A DNA stretch of 64,000 bases from Hydrogenophaga sp. (GTDB lineage Bacteria > Pseudomonadota > Gammaproteobacteria > Burkholderiales > Burkholderiaceae_C), in assembly GCA_018993155.1 (NCBI GenBank), contig JAGKSX010000036.1, forward strand, positions 1-64,000, in the 5' to 3' direction. Below, in pieces: positions 16,861-25,713 of this stretch (its first letter is position 1; every line of letters begins with the position of its first letter). The translations under genes were made by a program, and so were the position numbers. The notes below the pieces were generated by a model. That model was given only the letters and a program-made list of their open reading frames with translations. It was not told the DNA's origin and searched no databases.

Positions 16861-19860
16861 TTGCACGCAGATCCTTCACGGACGGGGGACGCCCGACAGG
16901 CGTGGGTTGGCCAGCGCATGGAGCGCCTGGAAGACGACGCCCTGCTCAACGGCCGAGGCTCGTTTGCCGACGACCTGGGCACACGCCCCGGCACGCTCGA
17001 AGCCGCCGTTCTGCGCTCGCCCCACCCACACGCCCGCATCCTCGGCATCGACACCGAGAAGGCACTCCTGTTGCCTGGCGTGCGGGCTGTTCTGACGGGT
17101 GAAGACGTCAAAGCATGGGCTCAACCCTTCGTGGTGGGGGTCAAGCAGCCCATGCAGCACTGGGTCGTTGCCGTCGACCGCGTCCGCCATGTCGGCGAGC
17201 CCGTGGCGGTCGTGGTCGCCGAGGATCGCTACATCGCCGAAGACGCACTTGATCTGGTGCGCGTGGCGTACGAGCCACTCCCCGTCGTGGTGGACATCGA
17301 AAAGGCGCTGGCGCCGGCATCTGCCGTGTTGCACGAAGCGGTGGGCACGAACATCGTCTCGGAAAGGGCGTTTCGCTACGGCGACCCGGAATCCGCCTTC
17401 AACGACCCGGCCGCTCGCACGGTGCGCACCACCGTGCACTACCCGCGCAGCAGCTGCTCACCCATGGAGTGTGGCGTCGTGATCGCAGCGCACCTGCCCG
17501 GCGATGAAGGCTATGACGTGCTCTCCAACTTCATGGGGCCGTTCTCGCTTCATGCCGTGATGGCCATGGCATTGAAGGTCCCGGGCAACAAGTTGCGCCA
17601 TCGCGTCCCCAGGGACTCCGGTGGCAGCTTCGGCGTGAAGCAAGCTGTTTTTCCCTACGTCGTCATGATGTGCCTGGCCTCACGCAAGGCGGGCGCGCCG
17701 GTGAAGTGGGTGGAGGACCGGCTTGAGCACCTGAGCGCGGCCACCTCCGCCACCGCCCGCCTGACGCACATCGAGGCCGCCGTCAGCCCGCAAGGCCGCG
17801 TGCTGGCCCTTCGCTACGACCAGACCGACGAGGTGGGCGCGTACCTCCGCGCCCCCGAGCCGGCCACCTTCTATCGCATGCACGGCGCACTCACCGGGCC
17901 CTACGCGATTGACCATCTCGCGGTTCGAAACCGCGTCGTCGTGACCAACAAGACGCCCACGGGTCTGGTTAGAGGCTTCGGTGGACCTCAGGTGTTCTTC
18001 GCGTTGGAGCGCTTGATGGACCGCATCGCGGTGGAACTCGCCATCGACCCCGTTGAACTTCGGCTGCGCAACTACGTTCCCGCCGATGCGTTTCCCTACA
18101 CCGCCGCCGCCGGGGCGGTGCTCGACTCAGGCGACTACGCTCGCCTGACGAAGATGGCGATGGACGAGGCGCGGGCACAGGGACTCGTCGAGCGACAGGC
18201 ATCTGCCCGGGCTGCGGGGCGCCTGTACGGGATCGGCGTGGCGGCTGTCGTCGAGCCGTCCGTGTCCAACATGGGCTACATCAGCACCGTTCTCACGGCC
18301 GACCAGCGGGCCAAAGCCGGGCCCAAGAATGGCGCCATCGCCAGCGCGACCGTCTCTGTGGATCTGCTGGGCGGTGTCAACGTCACCATCGCCTCGGCGC
18401 CCGCTGGCCAAGGCCACATGACGGTGTGCGCCCAGGTGGTGGCCGACGTCCTGGGGCTCCACCCGTCACAGGTCGTGGTCAACGTCGAGTTCGACACCGC
18501 CAAGGACGCCTGGAGTGTGGCCGCCGGAAACTACAGCAGCCGATTCGCGGGCGCGGTCGCTGGCACCGTGCACCTTGCCGCGCAGCGCATGCGCGACAAG
18601 CTGGCCCGCATCGCCGCCGCCAACTGGGGTTGCTCCAGCACGGACATCGCCTTCGAAGGCGGCCACATCCTCAACCGTCGGCAACCGGCTCAGACCCAGC
18701 CCTTCACCCGTCTCGCCGCCAGCCCGCATTGGGCGCCTGCGCTGCTGCCCGAAGACGAACCATTGGGGCTTCGCGAGACCGCATTCTGGTCTCCCGAGAC
18801 GCTGCGCGCGCCGGATCCCCAGGACCGGGTCAACACGTCCGCGGCCTACGGATTCGTCTTTGACGTCTGTGGACTTGAGATTGACCCGGACACCGGTGCC
18901 GTGCGCGTGGACCGCTACATCACCGCTCACGATGCCGGGCGAATCCTCAACCCGGCACTGGCCGATGGCCAGATCCGCGGCGCCTTCACCCAAGGCCTGG
19001 GGGCGGCATTGCTGGAGGAGTTTCGCTACGGCGCCGATGGCAGCTTCCAAAGCGGGACACTGGCCGACTACCTGATGCCGACGGCTTGCGAGACGCCAGA
19101 CCCCACCATCATTCACCTGGAGACCCCCAGTCCGTTCACGCCGCTGGGAGCCAAAGGGTTGGGGGAAGGCAACAACATGAGCACACCGCCGTGCATTGCC
19201 AACGCCTTCAGCGACGCCTTTCGCCCCTTGAGAGACGTGCAAGACGTCCGCCTCCCGCTCACACCCGGGCGCGTCCTCGACCACCTGCAGACACCCGACC
19301 CCGCCTCCTCCCATCCTGCCGCGCCGGGTTCTGCGGCCGCATCCGCGGGCGATGGGCTGTCGCTTTCCGCGCAAGGGAGCGTGGAGATTGCCGCCCCTGC
19401 GGAGCGCGTGTTCGCCGTCCTCATGGATCCGGTTGCATTGGCCCGCATCATCCCGGGTTGCCACGAACTGAAGACCGATGGTGAGCACCAATACCGCGCC
19501 GATGTCACCGTGGGCATTGGCCTCATCAAAGCCCGCTACGAAGCGCGGATCAGGCTGTCCGACATCCAGGCCCCTCACGGTCTGCGATTGTCAGGCAGCG
19601 GCAGTTCCAGCCTGGGCACCGGCGCCGGCGATGGCCTGGTGCGCCTTGAAACCACCCCCACCGGCACCAGGCTCCACTACGACTACCGCGCACAAGTCGG
19701 CGGCAAGGTGGCCATGGTGGGCAGTCGCATGCTGGAGAGCGCTGCCAGGGTGATCGTGGGTCAGTTGTTCGAGTCGCTGGGCCGCCAGGCGTCAGGGGCT
19801 GACACGGCACCCAGCTCCTGGTGGCGTCGGCTGCTGCAGCGTCTGGGAGTCCAGGCATGA
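16861..19860 (+). CDS. hmfA: 2-furoyl-CoA dehydrogenase-like large (Mo) subunit fused to a CoxG-like domain
   Basis: 999 residues. Residues ~15-800 are a xanthine dehydrogenase-family molybdopterin subunit, with active-site loop GLVRGFGGPQ (Arg371 region) and catalytic Glu769 in LGAKGLGEG. It lacks the AYXCSFR loop of CO dehydrogenase, so it is a hydroxylase. Residues ~835-980 form an SRPBCC/CoxG-like domain (EIAAPAERVFAVLMDP), normally a separate protein. TTG is chosen at 16861 because AGGAG lies 6 nt upstream. With the next four genes it matches hmfABCDE, so hydroxylation of 2-furoyl-CoA at C5 is inferred. Pyrrole- or thiophene-2-carboxylate are alternatives. Confidence 0.8.
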   Translation: MHADPSRTGDARQAWVGQRMERLEDDALLNGRGSFADDLGTRPGTLEAAVLRSPHPHARILGIDTEKALLLPGVRAVLTGEDVKAWAQPFVVGVKQPMQHWVVAVDRVRHVGEPVAVVVAEDRYIAEDALDLVRVAYEPLPVVVDIEKALAPASAVLHEAVGTNIVSERAFRYGDPESAFNDPAARTVRTTVHYPRSSCSPMECGVVIAAHLPGDEGYDVLSNFMGPFSLHAVMAMALKVPGNKLRHRVPRDSGGSFGVKQAVFPYVVMMCLASRKAGAPVKWVEDRLEHLSAATSATARLTHIEAAVSPQGRVLALRYDQTDEVGAYLRAPEPATFYRMHGALTGPYAIDHLAVRNRVVVTNKTPTGLVRGFGGPQVFFALERLMDRIAVELAIDPVELRLRNYVPADAFPYTAAAGAVLDSGDYARLTKMAMDEARAQGLVERQASARAAGRLYGIGVAAVVEPSVSNMGYISTVLTADQRAKAGPKNGAIASATVSVDLLGGVNVTIASAPAGQGHMTVCAQVVADVLGLHPSQVVVNVEFDTAKDAWSVAAGNYSSRFAGAVAGTVHLAAQRMRDKLARIAAANWGCSSTDIAFEGGHILNRRQPAQTQPFTRLAASPHWAPALLPEDEPLGLRETAFWSPETLRAPDPQDRVNTSAAYGFVFDVCGLEIDPDTGAVRVDRYITAHDAGRILNPALADGQIRGAFTQGLGAALLEEFRYGADGSFQSGTLADYLMPTACETPDPTIIHLETPSPFTPLGAKGLGEGNNMSTPPCIANAFSDAFRPLRDVQDVRLPLTPGRVLDHLQTPDPASSHPAAPGSAAASAGDGLSLSAQGSVEIAAPAERVFAVLMDPVALARIIPGCHELKTDGEHQYRADVTVGIGLIKARYEARIRLSDIQAPHGLRLSGSGSSSLGTGAGDGLVRLETTPTGTRLHYDYRAQVGGKVAMVGSRMLESAARVIVGQLFESLGRQASGADTAPSSWWRRLLQRLGVQA

Positions 19861-20672
19861 AGCCACCCGCATTCGACTACGTTCGCGCCGACAGCGCAGA
19901 AGCGGCCGCGGAGCTCCTGGAGCGATTCGGCGAAGGGGCTCGCATCCTCGCGGGAGGCCAATCGCTGATGGCCATCCTCAACATGCGACTCGCACAGCCG
20001 TCGCTGCTGATCGACATCTCGCGCAGCACCTCCCTTGGAGCCATCGAACATGGGCCCAAAGTCGTTCGCGTGGGAGCGGCGGTCACGCAGGCGCAGTTGC
20101 AGGCCCACCCCCACGTGCCTCCGCTTCTGAAGCTGGCGTTTCCGCACATCTCGCATGTCCAGATCCGCAACCGAGGGACGGTCTGCGGATCGGTCGCTCA
20201 CGCCGACCCCTCGGCCGAGCTTCCCCTGTGCCTGCTGGCGCTGAAGGGCACGGTGCATCTTCGCAGCGCCCGTGCGCGGCGCGACGTCGCGGCGGCCGAA
20301 TTCTTCACGGGACTTCTGAGCACCGCACGCAAAAACAACGAACTGATCGAGGCGATCAGCTTCCCGCGGCCGCAGGCAGGACAGGGGTTCGGATTCGCCG
20401 AGCACTCGCGCCGCCACGGGGACTTCGCCCTGTGCGCCGTCGCCGTCGTGGTGGATGCCAAAGAACTTCGGGTCGCCGTTGGAGGCCTGGGTGATCGGCC
20501 ACACGCAGCGGTGCTCCCTCCTCTGGAAGGACAGTCTCTGGACCAGGCGTTGAACGAACTTGCCTGGTCCCTCGACGTCCGCGACGACCCTCACACCCCC
20601 GCGTCGACACGTCGACACCTGCTGCGTCGATTGGCGCTGCAGGCCATTCAGCAAGCCAGGAGACCAGCATGA
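19857..20672 (+). CDS. hmfB: molybdenum hydroxylase FAD-binding medium subunit (HmfB-like)
   Basis: 271 residues of the CoxM/XDH FAD-binding family. The N-terminal part has ARILAGGQSLMAILNMRLA and LIDISR, and the FAD site is IRNRGTVCGSVAHADPSAELP. There is no extra [4Fe-4S] insertion of the 4-hydroxybenzoyl-CoA reductase type, consistent with an oxidising dehydrogenase rather than a reductase. ATG at 19857 overlaps the large-subunit stop (ATGA). It passes electrons from the iron-sulfur subunit to an acceptor. Confidence 0.85.
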   Translation: MKPPAFDYVRADSAEAAAELLERFGEGARILAGGQSLMAILNMRLAQPSLLIDISRSTSLGAIEHGPKVVRVGAAVTQAQLQAHPHVPPLLKLAFPHISHVQIRNRGTVCGSVAHADPSAELPLCLLALKGTVHLRSARARRDVAAAEFFTGLLSTARKNNELIEAISFPRPQAGQGFGFAEHSRRHGDFALCAVAVVVDAKELRVAVGGLGDRPHAAVLPPLEGQSLDQALNELAWSLDVRDDPHTPASTRRHLLRRLALQAIQQARRPA

Positions 20673-21172
20673 GCACCCCCCTTCTTGAGCGAGATGTGCT
20701 GCACGCAGTGCAACTCACCCTCAACGGTCGAGAACGCAAGGGCCGAGCGCAGCCGCGCACCCTGCTCAGCGACTTCTTGCGCCACGAACTCGGCGCCACC
20801 GGGACACACGTGGGCTGTGAGCACGGGGTTTGTGGCGCCTGCACCGTTCGCATCGACGGTGTGGCCAGCCGTTCCTGTCTCACGCTCGCCGTTCAGGTCG
20901 ACGGCCGCTGTGTGGACACGGTGGAAGACACTGAAAACGCAGACGAATGCCTCGTTCAGCTCAAGGCCGCATTCAAACGCCATCACGCCTTGCAATGCGG
21001 CTTCTGCACCGCGGGCATCTTGATGTCCAGCGCCGACTGGCTGCAGCGGCAACGTGCAGCCGGTCACCAGCCGGACGAGTCCGACGTGAGAGACATGTTG
21101 AGCGGCCACCTCTGCCGCTGCACAGGCTACACCCCCATCGTCAACGCAGTGCTCGAGGTGTCCCGTGCTTGA
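20669..21172 (+). CDS. hmfC: molybdenum hydroxylase 2Fe-2S small subunit (HmfC-like)
   Basis: 167 residues with the two [2Fe-2S] motifs of this family. The plant-ferredoxin-type cluster is GCEHGVCGACTVRIDG plus a downstream Cys (SRSCLTLA). The second, four-helix cluster has QCGFCTAGILM and HLCRCTGYTPIV. It links the molybdenum centre to FAD. Its start overlaps the medium-subunit stop (ATGA), and its end overlaps the ligase start by 8 nt, so all are translated as one unit. Confidence 0.9.
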   Translation: MSTPLLERDVLHAVQLTLNGRERKGRAQPRTLLSDFLRHELGATGTHVGCEHGVCGACTVRIDGVASRSCLTLAVQVDGRCVDTVEDTENADECLVQLKAAFKRHHALQCGFCTAGILMSSADWLQRQRAAGHQPDESDVRDMLSGHLCRCTGYTPIVNAVLEVSRA

Positions 21173-22712
21173 TCTCGGAAGAACCTTTCTGCAGAGTGTG
21201 GACCGCTCCGCAGGCAGCACCGCCTTGGTCGACGGCCCACTTCGCCTCAGGTGGGGCGATTGGGCCATGGTCATCGGGGGCGTTCAGCGAGGCCTGATGG
21301 CCATGGGGCTGCGCAAGGGGGACCACGTTCTGAGCGTGCTTCAGAACCGCAACGAAGCAGCCACCTTGCATTGGGCCTGCCAGTTCGCAGGTCTTGTGAT
21401 GACCCCCATCAACTGGCGCGCCAAGCCAGAGGAGATTGACCACGCGCTGCATGACTCCGGTGCACGCCTTCTGATTTACGAGGCGGTGTCTCAGGAGGCC
21501 GTGGCTCAGTCGGTGCTTGCCCGCACGGTGCCGCGCCTGGCCGTCGGCAAAGTCGACGGAGTTGACGCCAGCTTCGACCAGGCTTTCACCGAATGGGCCG
21601 AGCCCACGCCAAGTGCACGAGCAGAAGACCTTTCTCTGATGCTCTACACCTCCGGAACCACAGGCGCCCCCAAAGGGGTGCCGCGTCGCCAGCGAGCCGA
21701 ACGCGTTGCCGCGCTCGCCCACGTCGCCCAGAACCGGTATGCCTACGGCGAACGCACGCTGGGCGTGATGCCGCTGTACCACACCATGGGTGTGCGGTCT
21801 CTGCTCACGATGGCCCTCGTGGATGGCCGCTTCGTCTGCATGCCGCGCTTTGACGCCGCGGCCGCCTTGAGTTTGATCGAAGCCGAGCGCGTGAGCCACC
21901 TTTACCTGGTTCCAACGCTGTACCACGACCTGCTCGCCCACCCCGATTTCAAGCGCACCGACACGCACTCGGTTCGCAAGCTCGGTTTTGCCGGGGCGCC
22001 GATGCACGACGCGCTGCTTCTGAAACTGCAACAGGCATTCCAGCCTGAACTGTTCGTCAATCACTACGGCAGCAGTGAGATCTACACGTTCGCCATCAAT
22101 CAGAACGCCGTGGGCAAGCCCGGCTCTGCCGGCCGTGCCGGCATGAACACCCGCCTGCGCGTGATCAAGCTGGACGCCAAGCATCCCAGCGAGGTTGCAG
22201 GGCCGATGGAAGAAGGCCAGATCGTGGCCGACCTGCTCAGCGACGAAGCCTTCGAGGGCTATCACAACCGCGAAGAAGCCAATGCACGCAGCTTGCGCGA
22301 CGGCTGGTACTTCACGGGCGACACGGGCTATGTCGACGCCGAGGGCGACCTCTTCGTCACCGGTCGCGTCGACGACATGATCATCAGCGGTGGCGAGAAC
22401 ATCTCGCCGGTGGACATCGAGTCGGTTCTCTCCCTGCACCCCTCTGTGGACGAGGTGGCTGTGGCAGGCCTGAAGGACGAGCGCTGGGGGCAACGCGTGG
22501 TGGCCTTCGTGAAAGCACGCGGAACCGTGGCCGCCGAAACCCTGGACGCGCATTGCCGTGCCTCGGACCTCGTGAATTTCAAGCGTCCGCGCGAATACGT
22601 CTTCGTGCGCGAGATCCCCAAGTCTCCCGTGGGCAAGGTACTGCGCCGCAAGCTGGTCGCCGGTGACTTCGATTCAGATCCTCCCCCACTTCCGGTGATT
22701 CCTCCTGCTTAG
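21165..22712 (+). CDS. hmfD: acyl-CoA synthetase (2-furoate-CoA ligase-like)
   Basis: 515 residues of the AMP-forming ligase family. The P-loop-like motif is LMLYTSGTTGAPKGVPRR. The adenine-binding and hinge regions are NHYGSSEIYTF and GWYFTGDTGYVDAEGDLFVTGRVDD, followed by MIISGGENISP. The catalytic Lys is in KSPVGKVLRRKL near the C-terminus. The GTG start overlaps the hmfC-like gene by 8 nt. By position it should activate the substrate acid to its CoA ester before ring hydroxylation. Specificity for furoate is inferred from context only. Confidence 0.82.
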   Translation: MLDLGRTFLQSVDRSAGSTALVDGPLRLRWGDWAMVIGGVQRGLMAMGLRKGDHVLSVLQNRNEAATLHWACQFAGLVMTPINWRAKPEEIDHALHDSGARLLIYEAVSQEAVAQSVLARTVPRLAVGKVDGVDASFDQAFTEWAEPTPSARAEDLSLMLYTSGTTGAPKGVPRRQRAERVAALAHVAQNRYAYGERTLGVMPLYHTMGVRSLLTMALVDGRFVCMPRFDAAAALSLIEAERVSHLYLVPTLYHDLLAHPDFKRTDTHSVRKLGFAGAPMHDALLLKLQQAFQPELFVNHYGSSEIYTFAINQNAVGKPGSAGRAGMNTRLRVIKLDAKHPSEVAGPMEEGQIVADLLSDEAFEGYHNREEANARSLRDGWYFTGDTGYVDAEGDLFVTGRVDDMIISGGENISPVDIESVLSLHPSVDEVAVAGLKDERWGQRVVAFVKARGTVAAETLDAHCRASDLVNFKRPREYVFVREIPKSPVGKVLRRKLVAGDFDSDPPPLPVIPPA

Positions 22713-22772
22713 GCAACGGGTCTCAAGCGGACTTCCTTCCACCCCCTCTCCGGATTTCTCACAAAGGCAATC

Positions 22773-23585
22773 ATGCAACTCCATGACCTCAACCACCCCG
22801 CGCTCACCCTGAGCACCGATCTCGACGGCTATCGCGTCGAGATCGACCCCGCGCGCGAGCGGGCGGACATCATCCTCTGCCGCCCTCCTTTCAACGTCAT
22901 TTCGATGGCGCAGCGAGAGCAATTGCGCATCACCTTCGAGGCGTTGGACGCCAATGAAAGTGTGCGGGTGATCGTTCTTCGCTCCGAGGGAGAACACTTC
23001 TCCAGTGGCGGCAACATCAAGGGTTTTCTGGAGGCGTCGCCAGAGCACGTCAGCAAACTGGCCTGGAATGTGGCGGCTCCCGCGCGCTGCAGCAAACCGG
23101 TGGTCACCGCGGCCCGCGGCTACTGCTTCGGTGTCGGATTCGAGCTCTCGCTCGCCTGCGACTTCCGCCTGGTTACCCCGACCACGCTCTGCGCGCTGCC
23201 GGAACAGAAGCTCGGCCAGATTCCAGGTTCGGGCGGCTCCGCGCGCCTGCAGAAGATGGTTGGCATCACGCGCACCAAAGACATCGTGATGCGCAGTCGG
23301 CGCATCACGGGCCCTCAGGCCTACGACTGGGGCGTCGCCACCGAATGCGTGCCCGACGCCGAGCTTGAAGCCACAACCGACGCATTGGTCGATGAGTTGC
23401 GTGGCTTCTCGCCACTGGCGCAACGCACCGCCAAGAAGCTGCTCAACGACACCGAGGACTCGCCGCTGTCGATCGCCATCGAACTCGAAGGCCACTGCTA
23501 CTCGCGCCTGCGCAGCTCCGACGACTTCCGTGAAGGCGTCGAGGCCTTTCACGACAAGCGCCGCGCCCGCTTCATCGGCACCTGA
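22773..23585 (+). CDS. hmfE: crotonase-family enzyme (HmfE-like, proposed 2-oxoglutaroyl-CoA hydrolase)
   Basis: 270 residues of the enoyl-CoA hydratase/isomerase superfamily. The oxyanion-hole segments are EHFSSGGNIKGF and AARGYCFGVGFELSLACDFRL. LPEQKLGQIPGSGGSARLQKMVG follows, where a hydratase usually carries its catalytic Glu pair. In the hmf route the fifth gene hydrolyses the ring-opened CoA thioester to 2-oxoglutarate, and order and family match. A hydratase acting on another acyl-CoA cannot be excluded. A gap of 60 bp follows the ligase and 35 bp precedes the transporter genes. Confidence 0.78.
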   Translation: MQLHDLNHPALTLSTDLDGYRVEIDPARERADIILCRPPFNVISMAQREQLRITFEALDANESVRVIVLRSEGEHFSSGGNIKGFLEASPEHVSKLAWNVAAPARCSKPVVTAARGYCFGVGFELSLACDFRLVTPTTLCALPEQKLGQIPGSGGSARLQKMVGITRTKDIVMRSRRITGPQAYDWGVATECVPDAELEATTDALVDELRGFSPLAQRTAKKLLNDTEDSPLSIAIELEGHCYSRLRSSDDFREGVEAFHDKRRARFIGT

Positions 23586-23620
23586 TTCCCCCGCAACCAC
23601 CACCCAACGAGGAGACAGAC

Positions 23621-24796
23621 ATGAACACGACCATCCGCAACACCGCCGCCACCATGGCCCTGGCCTGCATGGCCTGCAGCGCCATCGCCCAGAACCAGCC
23701 CATCCGCATCGGCGTCGTCACGCCGCTGTCGGGTACCTACGCCGGCATCGGCCAGCAAGTGAAATGGGGCCTGGACCTGGCGGCTCGCCAGATCAACGCC
23801 ACCGGCGGCGTGGCCGGCCGCCCGCTTGAACTCATCTACGAAGATGAGGAAGCCAACCCGGCCGTTGCCGTGCAAAAGGCCGAGAAACTGTTCCAGGTCA
23901 ACAAAGTGGACTTTCTGACCGGCACGGTCAACAGCGGCGCCACGCTGGCTGTGGGTCAACTGGCCGAGCGCAACAACCGCCTCATCGCGACGACCGTCTC
24001 GTTTGCCGATTCGATCACCGGTGACAAGTGTTCGCCGAACGTCTTCCGCGTGAACGCACGCGCTGGCATGCAATCGGCTGCGCTGGCGGACTGGATGGCT
24101 AACACGCGCCCGAACGCCAACGTCTTCTACCTGGGCCCGGACTATGAAATGGGCCGCAGCACCGTGGCGGCCTTCAAAGCCGCCGCCGAAGCCAAGGGCG
24201 CGAAATCCGTGGGTGAAGTGTTTGCGCCCCTGGACAACAAGGATTACTCGCCTTTCTTCGGCCAGATGCGTTCGTCGCGTCCCGCGGTGATCTACACCTC
24301 TGTCGCCGGCAACGACACCGTGCGCCTGTTCTCACAGATGGCCGAATTCGGCATCAACCGCAACGTGCAAGTCGTGGGCGCCTCGGGCACCGTCACCTCG
24401 CAGAACCTGCCAGCTATCGGCAAGACCGCTGACGGTTTCGTGACCGGCGTGGGCTACGCCACGAGCATCGACAGCCCCGAGAACCGAAAATTCGTGGCCG
24501 ACTTCGAGGCGGCCAACAAGTCGGCACCCGACCTCTATGGCGCAGACAGCTACGGCGTGCTCTTCTTCTACAAGGCCGCCGTCGAGAAGGCGGGCAGCAC
24601 CGAAACGGACAAGGTTCGCAATGCCATGCGCGGTCTTCAGTGGGCCACCCCTCAAGGCACCAAGACCATGAGGGCGGGCGACCACCAGGCCATGCAGGAC
24701 ATGTACGCCATGCGCGTGAACGGCGGCAAGTTCGAGCTGGTCGGTCAGGTCAAGGCCGACGCTGCCATCGGCGCTGACGTCTGCACCCGTTTCTGA
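23621..24796 (+). CDS. ABC transporter substrate-binding protein (LivK type)
   Basis: 391 residues with a signal peptide (ATMALACMACSAIAQ) and a periplasmic leucine-binding fold: PIRIGVVTPLSGTYAGIGQQVKWGL, then VQKAEKLF and FYLGPDYEMGRS. A strong AGGAGACAG ribosome site precedes the ATG. It is the first gene of a complete livKHMGF-type set downstream of the furoate-type genes, so it probably captures the acid substrate of that pathway. Family members bind amino acids, aromatic acids and other carboxylates. Confidence 0.92.
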   Translation: MNTTIRNTAATMALACMACSAIAQNQPIRIGVVTPLSGTYAGIGQQVKWGLDLAARQINATGGVAGRPLELIYEDEEANPAVAVQKAEKLFQVNKVDFLTGTVNSGATLAVGQLAERNNRLIATTVSFADSITGDKCSPNVFRVNARAGMQSAALADWMANTRPNANVFYLGPDYEMGRSTVAAFKAAAEAKGAKSVGEVFAPLDNKDYSPFFGQMRSSRPAVIYTSVAGNDTVRLFSQMAEFGINRNVQVVGASGTVTSQNLPAIGKTADGFVTGVGYATSIDSPENRKFVADFEAANKSAPDLYGADSYGVLFFYKAAVEKAGSTETDKVRNAMRGLQWATPQGTKTMRAGDHQAMQDMYAMRVNGGKFELVGQVKADAAIGADVCTRF

Positions 24797-24818
24797 ACAC
24801 GTCGGGAAGAAACACACC

Positions 24819-25712
24819 ATGAGCAACGCTTTGGACTGGCTGCAGTTCGTGCTGGCTCCCCAGATGATCAACGGCCTGTCCATCGGCGTGGCCGTGGTGT
24901 TGATGGCCCTGGGCCTGACCATCATCTTCGGTCTTCTGGACGTCATCAACATGGCGCACGGCGAGTTCTACGCCATCGGCGCCTACCTCGCCGTCGCACT
25001 TCTCGGCCTGGGCGTCTCGTTCTGGTGGGCGCTGGTCCTGACACCGCTGTTGATGGCGGTGATGGGCTACGCCACAGAGCGCGGCCTCATACAGCGGGTC
25101 TTCCACAGCAAGGACAGACACACGCTGACTTTGCTCCTCACCTTTGGCGTGGCCGTGGTGCTGGAAGACGCTCTCAAGATCGTCTTCGGTGCCAACCCGC
25201 TGCGCCTGGAGGCACCCATCAGCGGTGCCACTGAAATGGTCGGTCTGTTCTTCCCGAACTACCGTCTTTTCGTGATGCTGTTCGGTGGCGCACTGATCGC
25301 CGCGGTCTGGCTGCTGGTGTTCCGCACTTCGTTGGGCGCCATTGTCCGAGCTGCTGCATTTGACCGCCATATGAGCGCCTCGCTCGGCGTTCCGGTGCAT
25401 CGCGTGTATGCGGCCACCTTCGCCTTCGGGGTGGCACTCGCCGGTATCGCAGGCGTGTTGCTGGCGCCCATCTATTCGGTGTTCCCCACCATGGGACGCG
25501 ACTTCGTGCTCATCGCATTCAGCGTGGTCATCATCGGTGGCATGGGCTCCATCAAAGGCGCACTGCTGGCGGGTTTGTTGCTCACGCAGGTGCAGTCGAT
25601 CTCCAGCCTCTATATATCGCCGGTCTGGAGCGATCCGCTGCTGTTCGGGATCATGGTGTTGGTGCTGATGTGGCGTCCGCAAGGATTGTTCGGGAAACTG
25701 GGGAGCGCATGA
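24819..25712 (+). CDS. branched-chain-type ABC transporter permease (LivH type)
   Basis: 297 residues, about eight hydrophobic helices. LivH hallmarks include GLTIIFGLLDVINMAHGEFYAIGAYLAV near the N-terminus, the EAA-like loop FDRHMSASLGVPVHRVYAATFAFG, and GMGSIKGALLAGLLLTQVQS towards the end. It forms the inner-membrane channel with the LivM-type protein. It lies 22 nt after the binding-protein gene and 1 nt before livM-type. Confidence 0.93.
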   Translation: MSNALDWLQFVLAPQMINGLSIGVAVVLMALGLTIIFGLLDVINMAHGEFYAIGAYLAVALLGLGVSFWWALVLTPLLMAVMGYATERGLIQRVFHSKDRHTLTLLLTFGVAVVLEDALKIVFGANPLRLEAPISGATEMVGLFFPNYRLFVMLFGGALIAAVWLLVFRTSLGAIVRAAAFDRHMSASLGVPVHRVYAATFAFGVALAGIAGVLLAPIYSVFPTMGRDFVLIAFSVVIIGGMGSIKGALLAGLLLTQVQSISSLYISPVWSDPLLFGIMVLVLMWRPQGLFGKLGSA

Positions 25713-25713
25713 C

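Noticed and set aside
16861..21172. Aerobic carbon monoxide dehydrogenase (coxLMS)
   Set aside because: The large subunit has RGFGGPQ at the active-site loop instead of the AYXCSFR motif, and a CoA ligase and crotonase follow.
16861..21172. 4-hydroxybenzoyl-CoA reductase
   Set aside because: The FAD subunit is only 271 residues, with no Cys-rich [4Fe-4S] insertion, and no other anaerobic benzoyl-CoA genes are present.
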